Shown here: in pieces, positions 1-5,004 of the stretch
Layout of the letters: every line of letters begins with the position of its first letter
How positions within the stretch are numbered: the stretch's first letter is position 1
Source of the DNA: Chloroflexota bacterium
GTDB taxonomy: Bacteria; Chloroflexota; Anaerolineae; 4572-78; J111
DNA: 5,004 bases
Reading direction: 5' to 3'
Assembly: GCA_003695455.1 (NCBI GenBank)
Contig: RFJF01000410.1
Span: 1-5,004 of the forward strand
Position numbers and translations under genes: made by a program
The notes under the pieces: generated by a model
Told to the model about the DNA's origin: nothing
Database searches by the model: none
What the model saw: the letters and a program-made list of their open reading frames with translations, nothing else

Positions 1-848
1 AGGAGCAGGGCCGTTTCCTGCTCGCGGCCCACCAGCGGCGTCAGTTCCGCCGGGCCGGCAGCCAGCGCGGCGTGCAGGCGGGTGGGAACCGGCGCCTCCT
101 GCACCACGCGGTACACGGGCATGGGCCGCCGGATGCCTTTCAGCGTGTGTTCGCCCGCCGGTTCAATCACAAAAAAGCCCTGCACCAACCGCAGGGTGGC
201 CGGGCTGATGACCACGCTGTTGGGCCGGGCCAGCGATTGCAGGCGGGCGGCCACGTTGGTGGTTTCGCCGATGGCAAGCTGCACGCGGGTGTCGCCGGCG
301 CCCACCTGCCCCACCACCACCAACCCGGTGTGAATGCCCACCCGCACCGCCAAATCATCCAGCCGGTTGATGGTCTGCTGCAAACGGCGATTGAGCGCCG
401 CCATTTGCCCCACCACCTGCAAGCCGGCCAGCACGGCGCGCTGGGCGTCGTTTTCGTGGGCGGCGGGGTAGCCAAAATAAACCAGAATGCCGTCGCCCAG
501 ATATTGGGCCACCGTGCCGCCAAACCGGTTCACGGCCTGCACGGCGGTCTGCTGGTAGGCTTGAATCACCTCGCGCAGTTCCTCCGGGTCCAGCTGCTCG
601 GAGAGCGCGGTAGAGCCAACGACATCGCAGAACATCACGGTCAGTTGGCGGCGTTCGGCCTGCGCGGGCGCGGGTTTGGGGGATGGTTCAGGGTTGGCTG
701 CCAGCGATGCGCCGCAGCGGCCGCAAAATTTAAAGGCGGGCGGGTTGGCAAATCCGCAGGCGGCGCAGGGAATTTCCAGCGGGCGGCCGCACTGGCCGCA
801 AAATTTCATCCCGGCGGGATTTTCAAAGTGGCAGTGTGGGCAACTCAT
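1..848 (-). CDS. Class III adenylate/guanylate cyclase with double zinc ribbon and start of an ATPase module (3' end outside window)
   Basis: Makes a cyclic nucleotide (cAMP or cGMP) from the NTP. No signal peptide or membrane segment is visible, so it is probably cytoplasmic. The 282 visible codons show two zinc ribbons (C3/C6/C17/C20 and C28/C31/C42/C45), a Pro/Ala-rich linker (about 50-64), and a cyclase homology domain (about 65-248). The metal-binding aspartates are D75 (in FCDVVGST) and D119 (in YLGDGI). The transition-state pair is N198/R202 (in TTNVAARLQ). By alignment to mammalian cyclases, the purine-selecting Lys/Asp positions are Q115 and L191, so base specificity cannot be read. 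Residues 269-282 (LTPLVGREQE...) resemble the start of the AAA/STAND ATPase that often follows such cyclases, commonly with TPR repeats after it; that part is inferred. The ATG at 848 is chosen because it opens directly on the first zinc ribbon and has GGAGG 12 bases upstream. It overlaps the aminotransferase by 26 bases in another frame. The gene is GC-rich. The cyclase call is firm; the C-terminal prediction is moderate. Confidence 0.93.
   Translation of the reverse strand, partial: MSCPHCHFENPAGMKFCGQCGRPLEIPCAACGFANPPAFKFCGRCGASLAANPEPSPKPAPAQAERRQLTVMFCDVVGSTALSEQLDPEELREVIQAYQQTAVQAVNRFGGTVAQYLGDGILVYFGYPAAHENDAQRAVLAGLQVVGQMAALNRRLQQTINRLDDLAVRVGIHTGLVVVGQVGAGDTRVQLAIGETTNVAARLQSLARPNSVVISPATLRLVQGFFVIEPAGEHTLKGIRRPMPVYRVVQEAPVPTRLHAALAAGPAELTPLVGREQETALL
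702..767 (-). other. Zinc ribbon 2 of the cyclase (codons 28-49)
   Basis: Contains CxxC (C28, C31) and CGxCG (C42-C45). Both ribbons share the pattern F-x-N-P followed by K-F-C-G-x-C-G and then a short tail ending in Leu. The DNA encoding the K-F-C-G core is identical in both copies (AAATTTTGCGGCC on the minus strand), so the duplication may be fairly recent or kept by conversion. Confidence 0.85.
777..842 (-). other. Zinc ribbon 1 of the cyclase (codons 3-24)
   Basis: Contains a CxxC pair (C3, C6) and a CGxCG knuckle (C17-C20), the four-cysteine pattern of zinc-ribbon domains. It is nearly identical in layout to the next ribbon, 25 residues further on, which suggests a tandem duplication. 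The role in this family is not established; protein-protein contact or structural support are the usual suggestions. Confidence 0.85.
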
Positions 849-1953
849 TGTGCAGATAAGCCTCCAGCCGCTCGACGGCCTGGGGCATATTTTTGCGGCC
901 AAAACCAATCCGAAAATGGTTGCCGTCGAAATCGTAATATTTGGCGGGCAGCAGCAGCACGCCCTGCTGTTCAACCAGCCCAGCGCAAAAATCCTCGATG
1001 GGCGTGTTTAGCGTGAGGCGCGGAAAGGCAATTGAACCGGCGGCGGGCGGCGTCCAGCGGAATTTGTCGGCGTGGCGGGTAAAAAACGGATTCAGGATGG
1101 ACAGATTGTGCCGAATAATATCCAGATTGCGGGCCACAATCTGTTCCCGGTGGCGCAGGGCCAGCGTCGCCAGAAATTCGCTGGGGGCGCTGTTGCAAAT
1201 GGTGGTGTAATCCTTGAAGGCGGCCAGCGCGCGGTAAATCTCGGCGTTTTGGGTGGCTATCCAGCCGATGCGCAAGCCGGCCAGCCCGTACGTTTTGGAC
1301 ATCACCCCCAGCGAGACGCCGTTTTCGTAAACATCGCACACAGCGGGCAGGCGGTCGGCGGGGTCAAGTTCCATCCCGCGGTACACTTCGTCAAAAAAGA
1401 GAATCAGATTGTGCGCCCGCGCTATTTCCACCAGCGCCTGCTGGTCTGCCCGGCTCATCAGGTAGCCGGTGGGATTGTGCGGCGTGTTGACAATGACGGC
1501 GCGGGTGTTGGGTTGCAGGTTGTCCCGCAGAAAATCCAGGTCCAGCTTCCAGCCGTCCGCCTCGCGGGTGGGCCAGAGCGTTACCTGGCAGCCGGCGGCC
1601 TGCGCCACAGACGCCAGCGACTGGTAGCACGGAAAATGGACGATAACGTGATCGTTGGGGCTGAGCACGGCGTTCACAAAATTGAAGATGGCCTCTTCGG
1701 CGCCGGCGTGCACCAGAATTTGCTCAGCGCCGATATTCCGGTACAGGCCGGTAATTTCTGCCCGAAGCTCCGGGCTGCCCTGCGTTTCGGTGTAGCCCAG
1801 CCACAACTCCTCAAAGCGAGCCGCCGATTCCGGCTCGAGGTCAAAAATCTGGCGCACAGAAAACGACTCGCAGTCTGAACTGCACAACAGGTAGGGCGCG
1901 GTAAATTCGTACTGCTCAAAATAGCGTTCCAACTTGAAAGGTTCAATGTTCAT
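823..1953 (-). CDS. PLP-dependent aminotransferase, class I/II fold (fold type I)
   Basis: A 376-residue cytoplasmic enzyme that should transfer an amino group between an amino acid and a 2-oxo acid using pyridoxal phosphate. Residues seen: N160 in NTPHNPTG, D188 and Y191 in FFDEVYRG (cofactor ring contacts), the Schiff-base lysine K220 in SKTYGLAG, phosphate-binding R228 in LRIGW, and R348 in FRIGFG for the substrate carboxylate. The length is normal for the fold and nothing essential is missing. The N-terminus (MNIEPFKLERYFEQYEF) and the LCSSDCES segment recall a subgroup related to capreomycidine synthase (VioD-like) rather than the classical aspartate enzymes. That is a memory-based impression; the substrate is unknown. 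A GTG at 1989 would add 12 residues, but the ATG at 1953 has AGAGG 8 bases upstream and lies downstream of the predicted promoter, so 1953 is preferred. It is the first gene of a unit with the cyclase, which starts before its stop codon. Confidence 0.94.
   Translation of the reverse strand: MNIEPFKLERYFEQYEFTAPYLLCSSDCESFSVRQIFDLEPESAARFEELWLGYTETQGSPELRAEITGLYRNIGAEQILVHAGAEEAIFNFVNAVLSPNDHVIVHFPCYQSLASVAQAAGCQVTLWPTREADGWKLDLDFLRDNLQPNTRAVIVNTPHNPTGYLMSRADQQALVEIARAHNLILFFDEVYRGMELDPADRLPAVCDVYENGVSLGVMSKTYGLAGLRIGWIATQNAEIYRALAAFKDYTTICNSAPSEFLATLALRHREQIVARNLDIIRHNLSILNPFFTRHADKFRWTPPAAGSIAFPRLTLNTPIEDFCAGLVEQQGVLLLPAKYYDFDGNHFRIGFGRKNMPQAVERLEAYLHNELPTLPL
861..865 (-). promoter_or_regulatory. 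Shine-Dalgarno of the cyclase, inside the aminotransferase gene
   Basis: Minus-strand GGAGG lies 12 bases before the ATG at 848. The spacing is longer than the usual 5-9 bases. It is read as part of the aminotransferase codons for Leu363-Glu364-Ala365. This supports initiation by ribosomes already translating the upstream gene. Confidence 0.55.
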
Positions 1954-1961
1954 GGCAATTA

Positions 1962-1966
1962 CCTCT
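1962..1966 (-). promoter_or_regulatory. Shine-Dalgarno of the aminotransferase
   Basis: Minus-strand AGAGG, 8 bases before the ATG at 1953. It decides the start: the longer GTG start at 1989 has no comparable site placed for it. Confidence 0.7.
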
Positions 1967-1979
1967 GTAAATTTAGCCG

Positions 1980-2008
1980 ATTGTACCACGACAGCGCCGG
2001 AATGGGTA
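1980..2008 (-). promoter_or_regulatory. Predicted sigma70-type promoter of the aminotransferase-cyclase unit
   Basis: On the minus strand TGGTACAAT (1988 down to 1980) is an extended -10 element, with five of six matches to TATAAT. At 17-base spacing the -35 position (2003-2008) reads TACCCA, a poor match to TTGACA that the extended -10 could offset. Transcription would begin near 1973, giving a leader of about 20 bases with the Shine-Dalgarno inside it. The GTG at 1989 would then lie upstream of the transcript. This is a prediction from sequence only. Confidence 0.5.
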
Positions 2009-2056
2009 GCGTTACTTCACGAGGCGTTGTTGATTAGCCCACATCAGTCACCTCAC

Positions 2057-2066
2057 ACAAATTTGT
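2057..2066. promoter_or_regulatory. 10-base perfect palindrome ACAAATTTGT, possible operator
   Basis: A perfect inverted repeat with no spacer in the middle of the intergenic region, about 72 bases upstream of the aminotransferase -10 element. The symmetry does not extend beyond ten bases. It could bind a dimeric regulator, but AT-rich palindromes of this length also occur by chance, so function is unproven. Confidence 0.25.
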
Positions 2067-2087
2067 TGGTTTTGCTGGACGCCTTTG

Positions 2088-2150
2088 AAAAACGTAAAGC
2101 GTAAAACGTAAGGGTTTCAATCTGAATCGCACATTACGTTTCACGTTTTA
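2088..2150. repeat. Converging heptamer repeats (TAAARCG type) forming an imperfect inverted repeat
   Basis: From 2088 the plus strand reads AAAAACG, TAAAGCG, TAAAACG, then a decayed TAAGGGT. From 2150 the minus strand reads TAAAACG, TGAAACG, then a decayed TAATGTG. The two arrays face each other. Bases 2088-2104 and 2134-2150 pair at 14 of 17 positions (15 with a G-T pair), around a loop of about 29 bases. Similar short tandem heptamers are known between genes in cyanobacteria, and I believe in Chloroflexota. It lies between two divergent starts, so a terminator role for either visible gene is unlikely. Confidence 0.6.
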
Positions 2151-2212
2151 ACCGGATACGCAAACATGCAAATGAAACATACCGCCTATTGTATTTTCAG
2201 AGTCACACGGCA

Positions 2213-2242
2213 ATGACACAATATGAAATGTTGTGCTACAAT
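2213..2242 (+). promoter_or_regulatory. Predicted sigma70-type promoter of the histidine kinase
   Basis: ATGACA (2213-2218, five of six matches to TTGACA) and TACAAT (2237-2242, five of six to TATAAT) are separated by 18 bases. Transcription would start near 2249-2250, leaving a leader of about 45 bases. The upstream in-frame ATGs at 2213 and 2228 would then not be transcribed, which supports the start at 2294. The spacer also holds a CACAA-N9-TTGTG dyad (2217-2235). Confidence 0.55.
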
Positions 2243-2282
2243 AAACACAGGATTCAAGCAACACAAACCGGGCCCATCCTGC

Positions 2283-2286
2283 GGAG
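2283..2286 (+). promoter_or_regulatory. Shine-Dalgarno of the histidine kinase
   Basis: GGAG placed 7 bases before the ATG at 2294, an optimal spacing. The alternative in-frame ATGs at 2213 and 2228 lack any purine-rich site at the right distance. Confidence 0.75.
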
Positions 2287-2293
2287 AAAAGCA

Positions 2294-5004
2294 ATGCCCA
2301 ACGCAATTCCCCCAACCCAATCTGCCGAGAAAATTTACGCCTACCAGCAAAAACTGCTCATTGTTTTGATTACCTGGTTTCTGGGGATGACCGCCATCGC
2401 CATGGTTATCAATGTATTTTGGCTGTTTGGCAGTGCCGCCCGGCGAACAGCAATTCAAATGGCGATTATGGCTGTCATTTTGGCCGGCAACGGGTGGGGG
2501 CTTAAACTGGCCCGGCAAGGGCGACTCAAACCGCCAGCCCGCATTTTACTGGGGAGCGGCCTGTTTATTTCGGTGCTGGCGGCAGTGACGGCCAATACAT
2601 ATTTTGTGTTCCACTCAGTGACCACGCTGGTGCTGATGCTGATGCTGGCCGGGCTGCTGGAATCATCAGGAGCCAGCCTGCGCTGGTTTGCCGGCACAGT
2701 TCTGGCCTTTGGTGCAGGGCTGGTGCTGCGGGTTAGCCTGCCCGGCTCAGATTTTCAAATCAATCCTGAGTCAATCATCACTTTTTTCATTTTTCCTATG
2801 TTTCTGATGCTGGGTGCAACCATGCTGGGGCGTTACGTGGCCCGCGTTCTGAACCAGGCGTTCGATGAGCAGGATAAAGTTGTGCAGCGCAACATCAAAT
2901 TGTACAGCCAAACCCGGCAGCAAAACAACGATTTGGCGCTCATCAATCAGTTGAATAATGCCTGCAACCAGGGCGAATCGATGGGCCGGGTGTTTGAAAT
3001 TCTGGGAAACCAGTTGAAGCAAATTTTGCCGTGCCAGAATACCGCAATTTTTCTGACCAGCCCGGACAATCAATATCTGGTCGCTCGCCATCTCGTCCTT
3101 GGCGATGATTTGCTGGACAAACTCAAAACGTTAATTGGGCGTAATTTACCCCCCATTCAGGCCCGGCTGAAAGAAGGCGGTATTTACCGGCAGGCGCTTG
3201 AATACGGCGCGCCACGGATTCTTAACGACCCGGACGTTCTGCGCGATATGATGTACGAATTTGTGGATGACCCGTGGCTGCGAACGTTCATTCCGCAGGC
3301 ATTTAAATTTTTTCGCCACCGGTCTATTTTGCAAATTCCGCTCATTGCCCAGGGAAAACCCATCGGCCTGGTTGACGCCTCGCGGCGCGAGCCGTTTACC
3401 GAGGCAGAACTGCGCAGGGTTGAGTTGATTTCTACCCAACTTACGCTGATTTTAGAACGCCAACAAATTGAAACCCAACTCAGGGCCAGCGAAGCCCGGT
3501 TGCGGGCGGCTGTAGACAACTTGCCGTTTGAATTCTGGATGATAGACGCCGAAGGCCGTTTTGTGTTGCAAAACCCGGTGGCCGAACAGCACTGGGGGTC
3601 AGCCGTGGGTAAATTTCCGTCTGATATTGACGTTGCGGCCAACACCGTTTCATTCTGGCAAAACACCAACCAGCGCGCGCTGGCCGGAGAAATCATCAAC
3701 TATGACACCACCTACCCCATTCACGGCCAAATACGCCATTTTCATTGCATTGTTTCACCCATTTTCGATGCCGGTCAAATTGTGGGAGCGTTGGTCATCA
3801 ACATTGACATCACAGAGCGCAAACAGACAGAAGAGGCCCTGCGCCAATCTGAATTGAAATACCGCGAACTGTTTGAGCAGGCGCAAACGGCGCTGGCCCA
3901 AACCGAGGCGCTGCACCGGGCCACACTGGCGTTGACCGCCACCACCGATATGTCACAAATATTTGACCGGATACTGCTTGAACTGTGGCATGTTGTTCAG
4001 TATGACAGCGCCTCAATTCAACTGCTTGAAGGTGATGATTTGCGAATTATTGCCGGCCGCGGTTTTCCGGAAAACCAAAAAATTGTGGGTATCTCATTCC
4101 CGGTTCACGACGATAACCCCAACGCCCTGGTCATTGACCGGCGCCAGCCGGTAATTATTGATGACGTGCGCCCCGATTACCCGGCCTTTGACCGCCCGCC
4201 GCACAATGCGGCACAAATTTGCAATTGGCTGGGGGCTCCGATGATTTTGGCCGGCAAGATTGTGGGCATGCTGGCTCTGGACAAACGAGAGCCGGGGTTT
4301 TACACCCAAACCCACGCTGACACAGTGATGGCGTACTGCGCCCAGGCTGCCATTGCCCTCAACAATGCTCAACTTTTTGAGCAGGCCCAGCGTGAACTGG
4401 CCGAACGCCAGCAGGTTGAGGCGGCCCTGGAGCAGGAACGCAACCTGCTGCGTACGCTCATTGATTTGATGCCGGACCACATTTACGTAAAAGATACCGA
4501 AAGCCGTTTTGTTGTGGTCAACAATTTTATGGCACACCAGATGGGTTTTCAGAGCCCCGGTGAAGTGCTGGGCAAAACTGACCTTGATATCCATCCCCCG
4601 GAAAACGCCCGCCAATTTCTGGCCGACGAGCAGCATCTGTTTGAAACCGGCCAACCGCTGGTCAACAACATAGAATCCATTCTGACCGGTAACGGCCAGC
4701 AGCGCTGGCTGCTGACCACCAAAGTACCGCTCAGAGACAGCGCCGATAACGTAACCGGGCTGGTGGGCATTGGGCGGGACATCACCGAGCGCAAACGCGC
4801 CGAAGAACAAATTGAGGCATCGCTGCATGAGAAAGAGGTGCTGCTCAAAGAAGTGCATCATCGTGTAAAAAACAACCTGCAAATTGTCTCCAGCCTCTTC
4901 AACCTGCAATCAAATTATGTAGATGACCCAACCGTACTTGAAATTCTGCAAGACAGCCAAAACCGGGTTCGTTCGATGGCACTGGTACACGAGCTGCTTT
5001 ACCG
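2294..5004 (+). CDS. Membrane sensor histidine kinase, 6TM-GAF-PAS-GAF-PAS-HisKA_2 (3' end outside window)
   Basis: Senses a signal and phosphorylates its own histidine, then a response regulator. The 903 visible codons show six hydrophobic segments (about 21-45, 53-72, 83-100, 103-122, 130-147, 161-183) and a coiled linker. These are followed by GAF1 (about 215-388), PAS1 (about 401-509, ending DITERK), a short PAS-like start (519-530), GAF2 (about 541-697), a coiled coil (698-716), PAS2 (about 718-833, again ending DITERK) and HisKA_2 from 844. The motif [11 protein letters not shown] places the phospho-acceptor at H856, typical of the HisKA_2/HWE-related class. The HATPase domain must lie downstream of the window. 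No ligand residues in the GAF or PAS domains could be recognised, so the signal is unknown. I could not match the six-segment membrane part to a named sensor domain. The start at 2294 is chosen for its GGAG site and the promoter just upstream. It is divergent from the aminotransferase unit and visibly less GC-rich than the cyclase. A response regulator may be encoded downstream. Confidence 0.95.
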   Translation, partial: MPNAIPPTQSAEKIYAYQQKLLIVLITWFLGMTAIAMVINVFWLFGSAARRTAIQMAIMAVILAGNGWGLKLARQGRLKPPARILLGSGLFISVLAAVTANTYFVFHSVTTLVLMLMLAGLLESSGASLRWFAGTVLAFGAGLVLRVSLPGSDFQINPESIITFFIFPMFLMLGATMLGRYVARVLNQAFDEQDKVVQRNIKLYSQTRQQNNDLALINQLNNACNQGESMGRVFEILGNQLKQILPCQNTAIFLTSPDNQYLVARHLVLGDDLLDKLKTLIGRNLPPIQARLKEGGIYRQALEYGAPRILNDPDVLRDMMYEFVDDPWLRTFIPQAFKFFRHRSILQIPLIAQGKPIGLVDASRREPFTEAELRRVELISTQLTLILERQQIETQLRASEARLRAAVDNLPFEFWMIDAEGRFVLQNPVAEQHWGSAVGKFPSDIDVAANTVSFWQNTNQRALAGEIINYDTTYPIHGQIRHFHCIVSPIFDAGQIVGALVINIDITERKQTEEALRQSELKYRELFEQAQTALAQTEALHRATLALTATTDMSQIFDRILLELWHVVQYDSASIQLLEGDDLRIIAGRGFPENQKIVGISFPVHDDNPNALVIDRRQPVIIDDVRPDYPAFDRPPHNAAQICNWLGAPMILAGKIVGMLALDKREPGFYTQTHADTVMAYCAQAAIALNNAQLFEQAQRELAERQQVEAALEQERNLLRTLIDLMPDHIYVKDTESRFVVVNNFMAHQMGFQSPGEVLGKTDLDIHPPENARQFLADEQHLFETGQPLVNNIESILTGNGQQRWLLTTKVPLRDSADNVTGLVGIGRDITERKRAEEQIEASLHEKEVLLKEVHHRVKNNLQIVSSLFNLQSNYVDDPTVLEILQDSQNRVRSMALVHELLY
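2354..2842 (+). other. Six-segment membrane region of the kinase (codons 21-183)
   Basis: Six hydrophobic stretches with short loops. No large extracytoplasmic domain is present, so any stimulus would be sensed in or near the membrane, or only by the cytoplasmic GAF/PAS domains. Charged residues R50/R51, K71, R74, R77, K79 and R83 cluster between segments 1-2 and 2-3. Segment ends are estimated by eye. Confidence 0.75.
4823..5004 (+). other. HisKA_2 dimerisation and phospho-acceptor domain (codons 844 onward, partial)
   Basis: The segment begins [20 protein letters not shown] and continues with a second helix containing [14 protein letters not shown]. This is the characteristic HisKA_2 pattern, in which the first helix carries H-R-x-K-N and the second carries R-x-x-x-M-A-x-V-H-E-x-L-Y. 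H856 is the predicted phosphorylation site. The domain is cut by the window end. Confidence 0.93.

Noticed and set aside
1..848. Pycsar- or CBASS-type defence system around the cyclase
   Set aside because: Pycsar uses a class III cyclase, but here the enzyme has zinc ribbons and a probable C-terminal ATPase. Its visible partner is an aminotransferase, with no membrane, TIR or nuclease effector nearby. CBASS uses an unrelated nucleotidyltransferase fold.
72..1016. Long plus-strand reading frame opposite the cyclase and the end of the aminotransferase
   Set aside because: The protein is rich in His, Gly, Ala and Arg with no recognisable motif. The opposite strand encodes clear zinc ribbons and catalytic cyclase motifs. 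It is an antisense shadow of GC-rich coding DNA.
1072..1878. 268-codon plus-strand frame opposite the aminotransferase
   Set aside because: It lies wholly antisense to a gene with complete PLP-binding motifs, and shows no family motif and no convincing ribosome site.
1954..1989. Longer aminotransferase start at GTG 1989
   Set aside because: The extra codons contain the predicted -10 element TACAAT, while the ATG at 1953 has a well-placed AGAGG.
2088..2150. Heptamer hairpin as a rho-independent terminator or a CRISPR fragment
   Set aside because: It lies upstream of both genes, its stem is AT-rich and its loop long, so terminator use is unlikely. The seven-base period and absence of unique spacers rule out CRISPR.
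2166..2216. 16-codon plus-strand ORF in the intergenic region (M-Q-M-K...)
   Set aside because: No Shine-Dalgarno, it lies upstream of the predicted kinase transcription start, and such short frames are expected by chance.
2213..2293. Longer kinase starts at ATG 2213 or ATG 2228
   Set aside because: Neither has a ribosome-binding site and both lie within the predicted promoter. The added residues are polar and do not extend the first membrane segment.
4220..4222. Cys643 in GAF2 as a bilin-attachment site
   Set aside because: It sits in the general GAF motif ICNWLGAPM, common to non-pigment GAF domains, and the surrounding phytochrome or cyanobacteriochrome signature residues are not present.
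4094..4909. 271-codon minus-strand frame opposite the kinase
   Set aside because: Antisense to GAF2, PAS2 and HisKA_2, all clearly encoded on the plus strand. No motif of its own.
1..5004. Insertion sequences, tRNA, rRNA, riboswitch or integration sites
   Set aside because: No transposase, terminal inverted repeats, cloverleaf or conserved RNA motif was seen. Nearly all DNA outside 1954-2293 is protein-coding.

Overview
The window holds two oppositely oriented transcription units that diverge from a 340-base intergenic region (1954-2293). All three genes are signalling or metabolic genes of ordinary bacterial type. Two of them run off the window edges, so their C-terminal halves cannot be seen. 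The mix of genes suggests a member of the Chloroflexota (Anaerolineae-like), with cyanobacteria a weaker alternative. It combines a zinc-ribbon class III cyclase leading into a probable ATPase, a long membrane GAF/PAS kinase with a HisKA_2 core, and a small inverted array of AT-rich heptamers. This assignment is an inference from gene style and has not been tested by phylogeny.

Minus strand, 1953 to 1: a fold-type I PLP-dependent aminotransferase (376 aa, complete, all key residues present) is followed with a 26-base overlap by a class III adenylate/guanylate cyclase. The visible part of the cyclase has two N-terminal zinc ribbons, then the cyclase homology domain, then the first residues of what looks like an AAA/STAND-type ATPase module. 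The overlap, and a Shine-Dalgarno sequence for the cyclase inside the aminotransferase, indicate co-transcription and probably translational coupling.

Intergenic region, 1954 to 2293: both directions have a plausible sigma70-type promoter with the same -10 hexamer TACAAT. Between them lie a 10-base perfect palindrome and a pair of converging TAAARCG-type heptamer repeats that could fold into a hairpin. The promoter positions also help choose the start codons: for the aminotransferase and for the kinase, the longer in-frame starts lie upstream of the predicted transcription start.

Plus strand, 2294 to the end: at least 903 codons of a membrane-bound hybrid-sensory histidine kinase. The order is six predicted transmembrane segments, GAF, PAS, a possible PAS remnant, GAF, PAS, and HisKA_2 with phospho-acceptor His856. 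The ATP-binding domain lies beyond the window.

Together the locus places two separate signal-transduction proteins (a cyclic-nucleotide synthase and a phosphorelay kinase) around a metabolic enzyme. Nothing in the window shows that the divergent units are functionally linked. I found no mobile element, CRISPR array, RNA gene or clear new defence-type system. The points most worth a second look are the replaced purine-selecting pair in the cyclase, the heptamer array, and the apparent domain-shuffling scar in the kinase.
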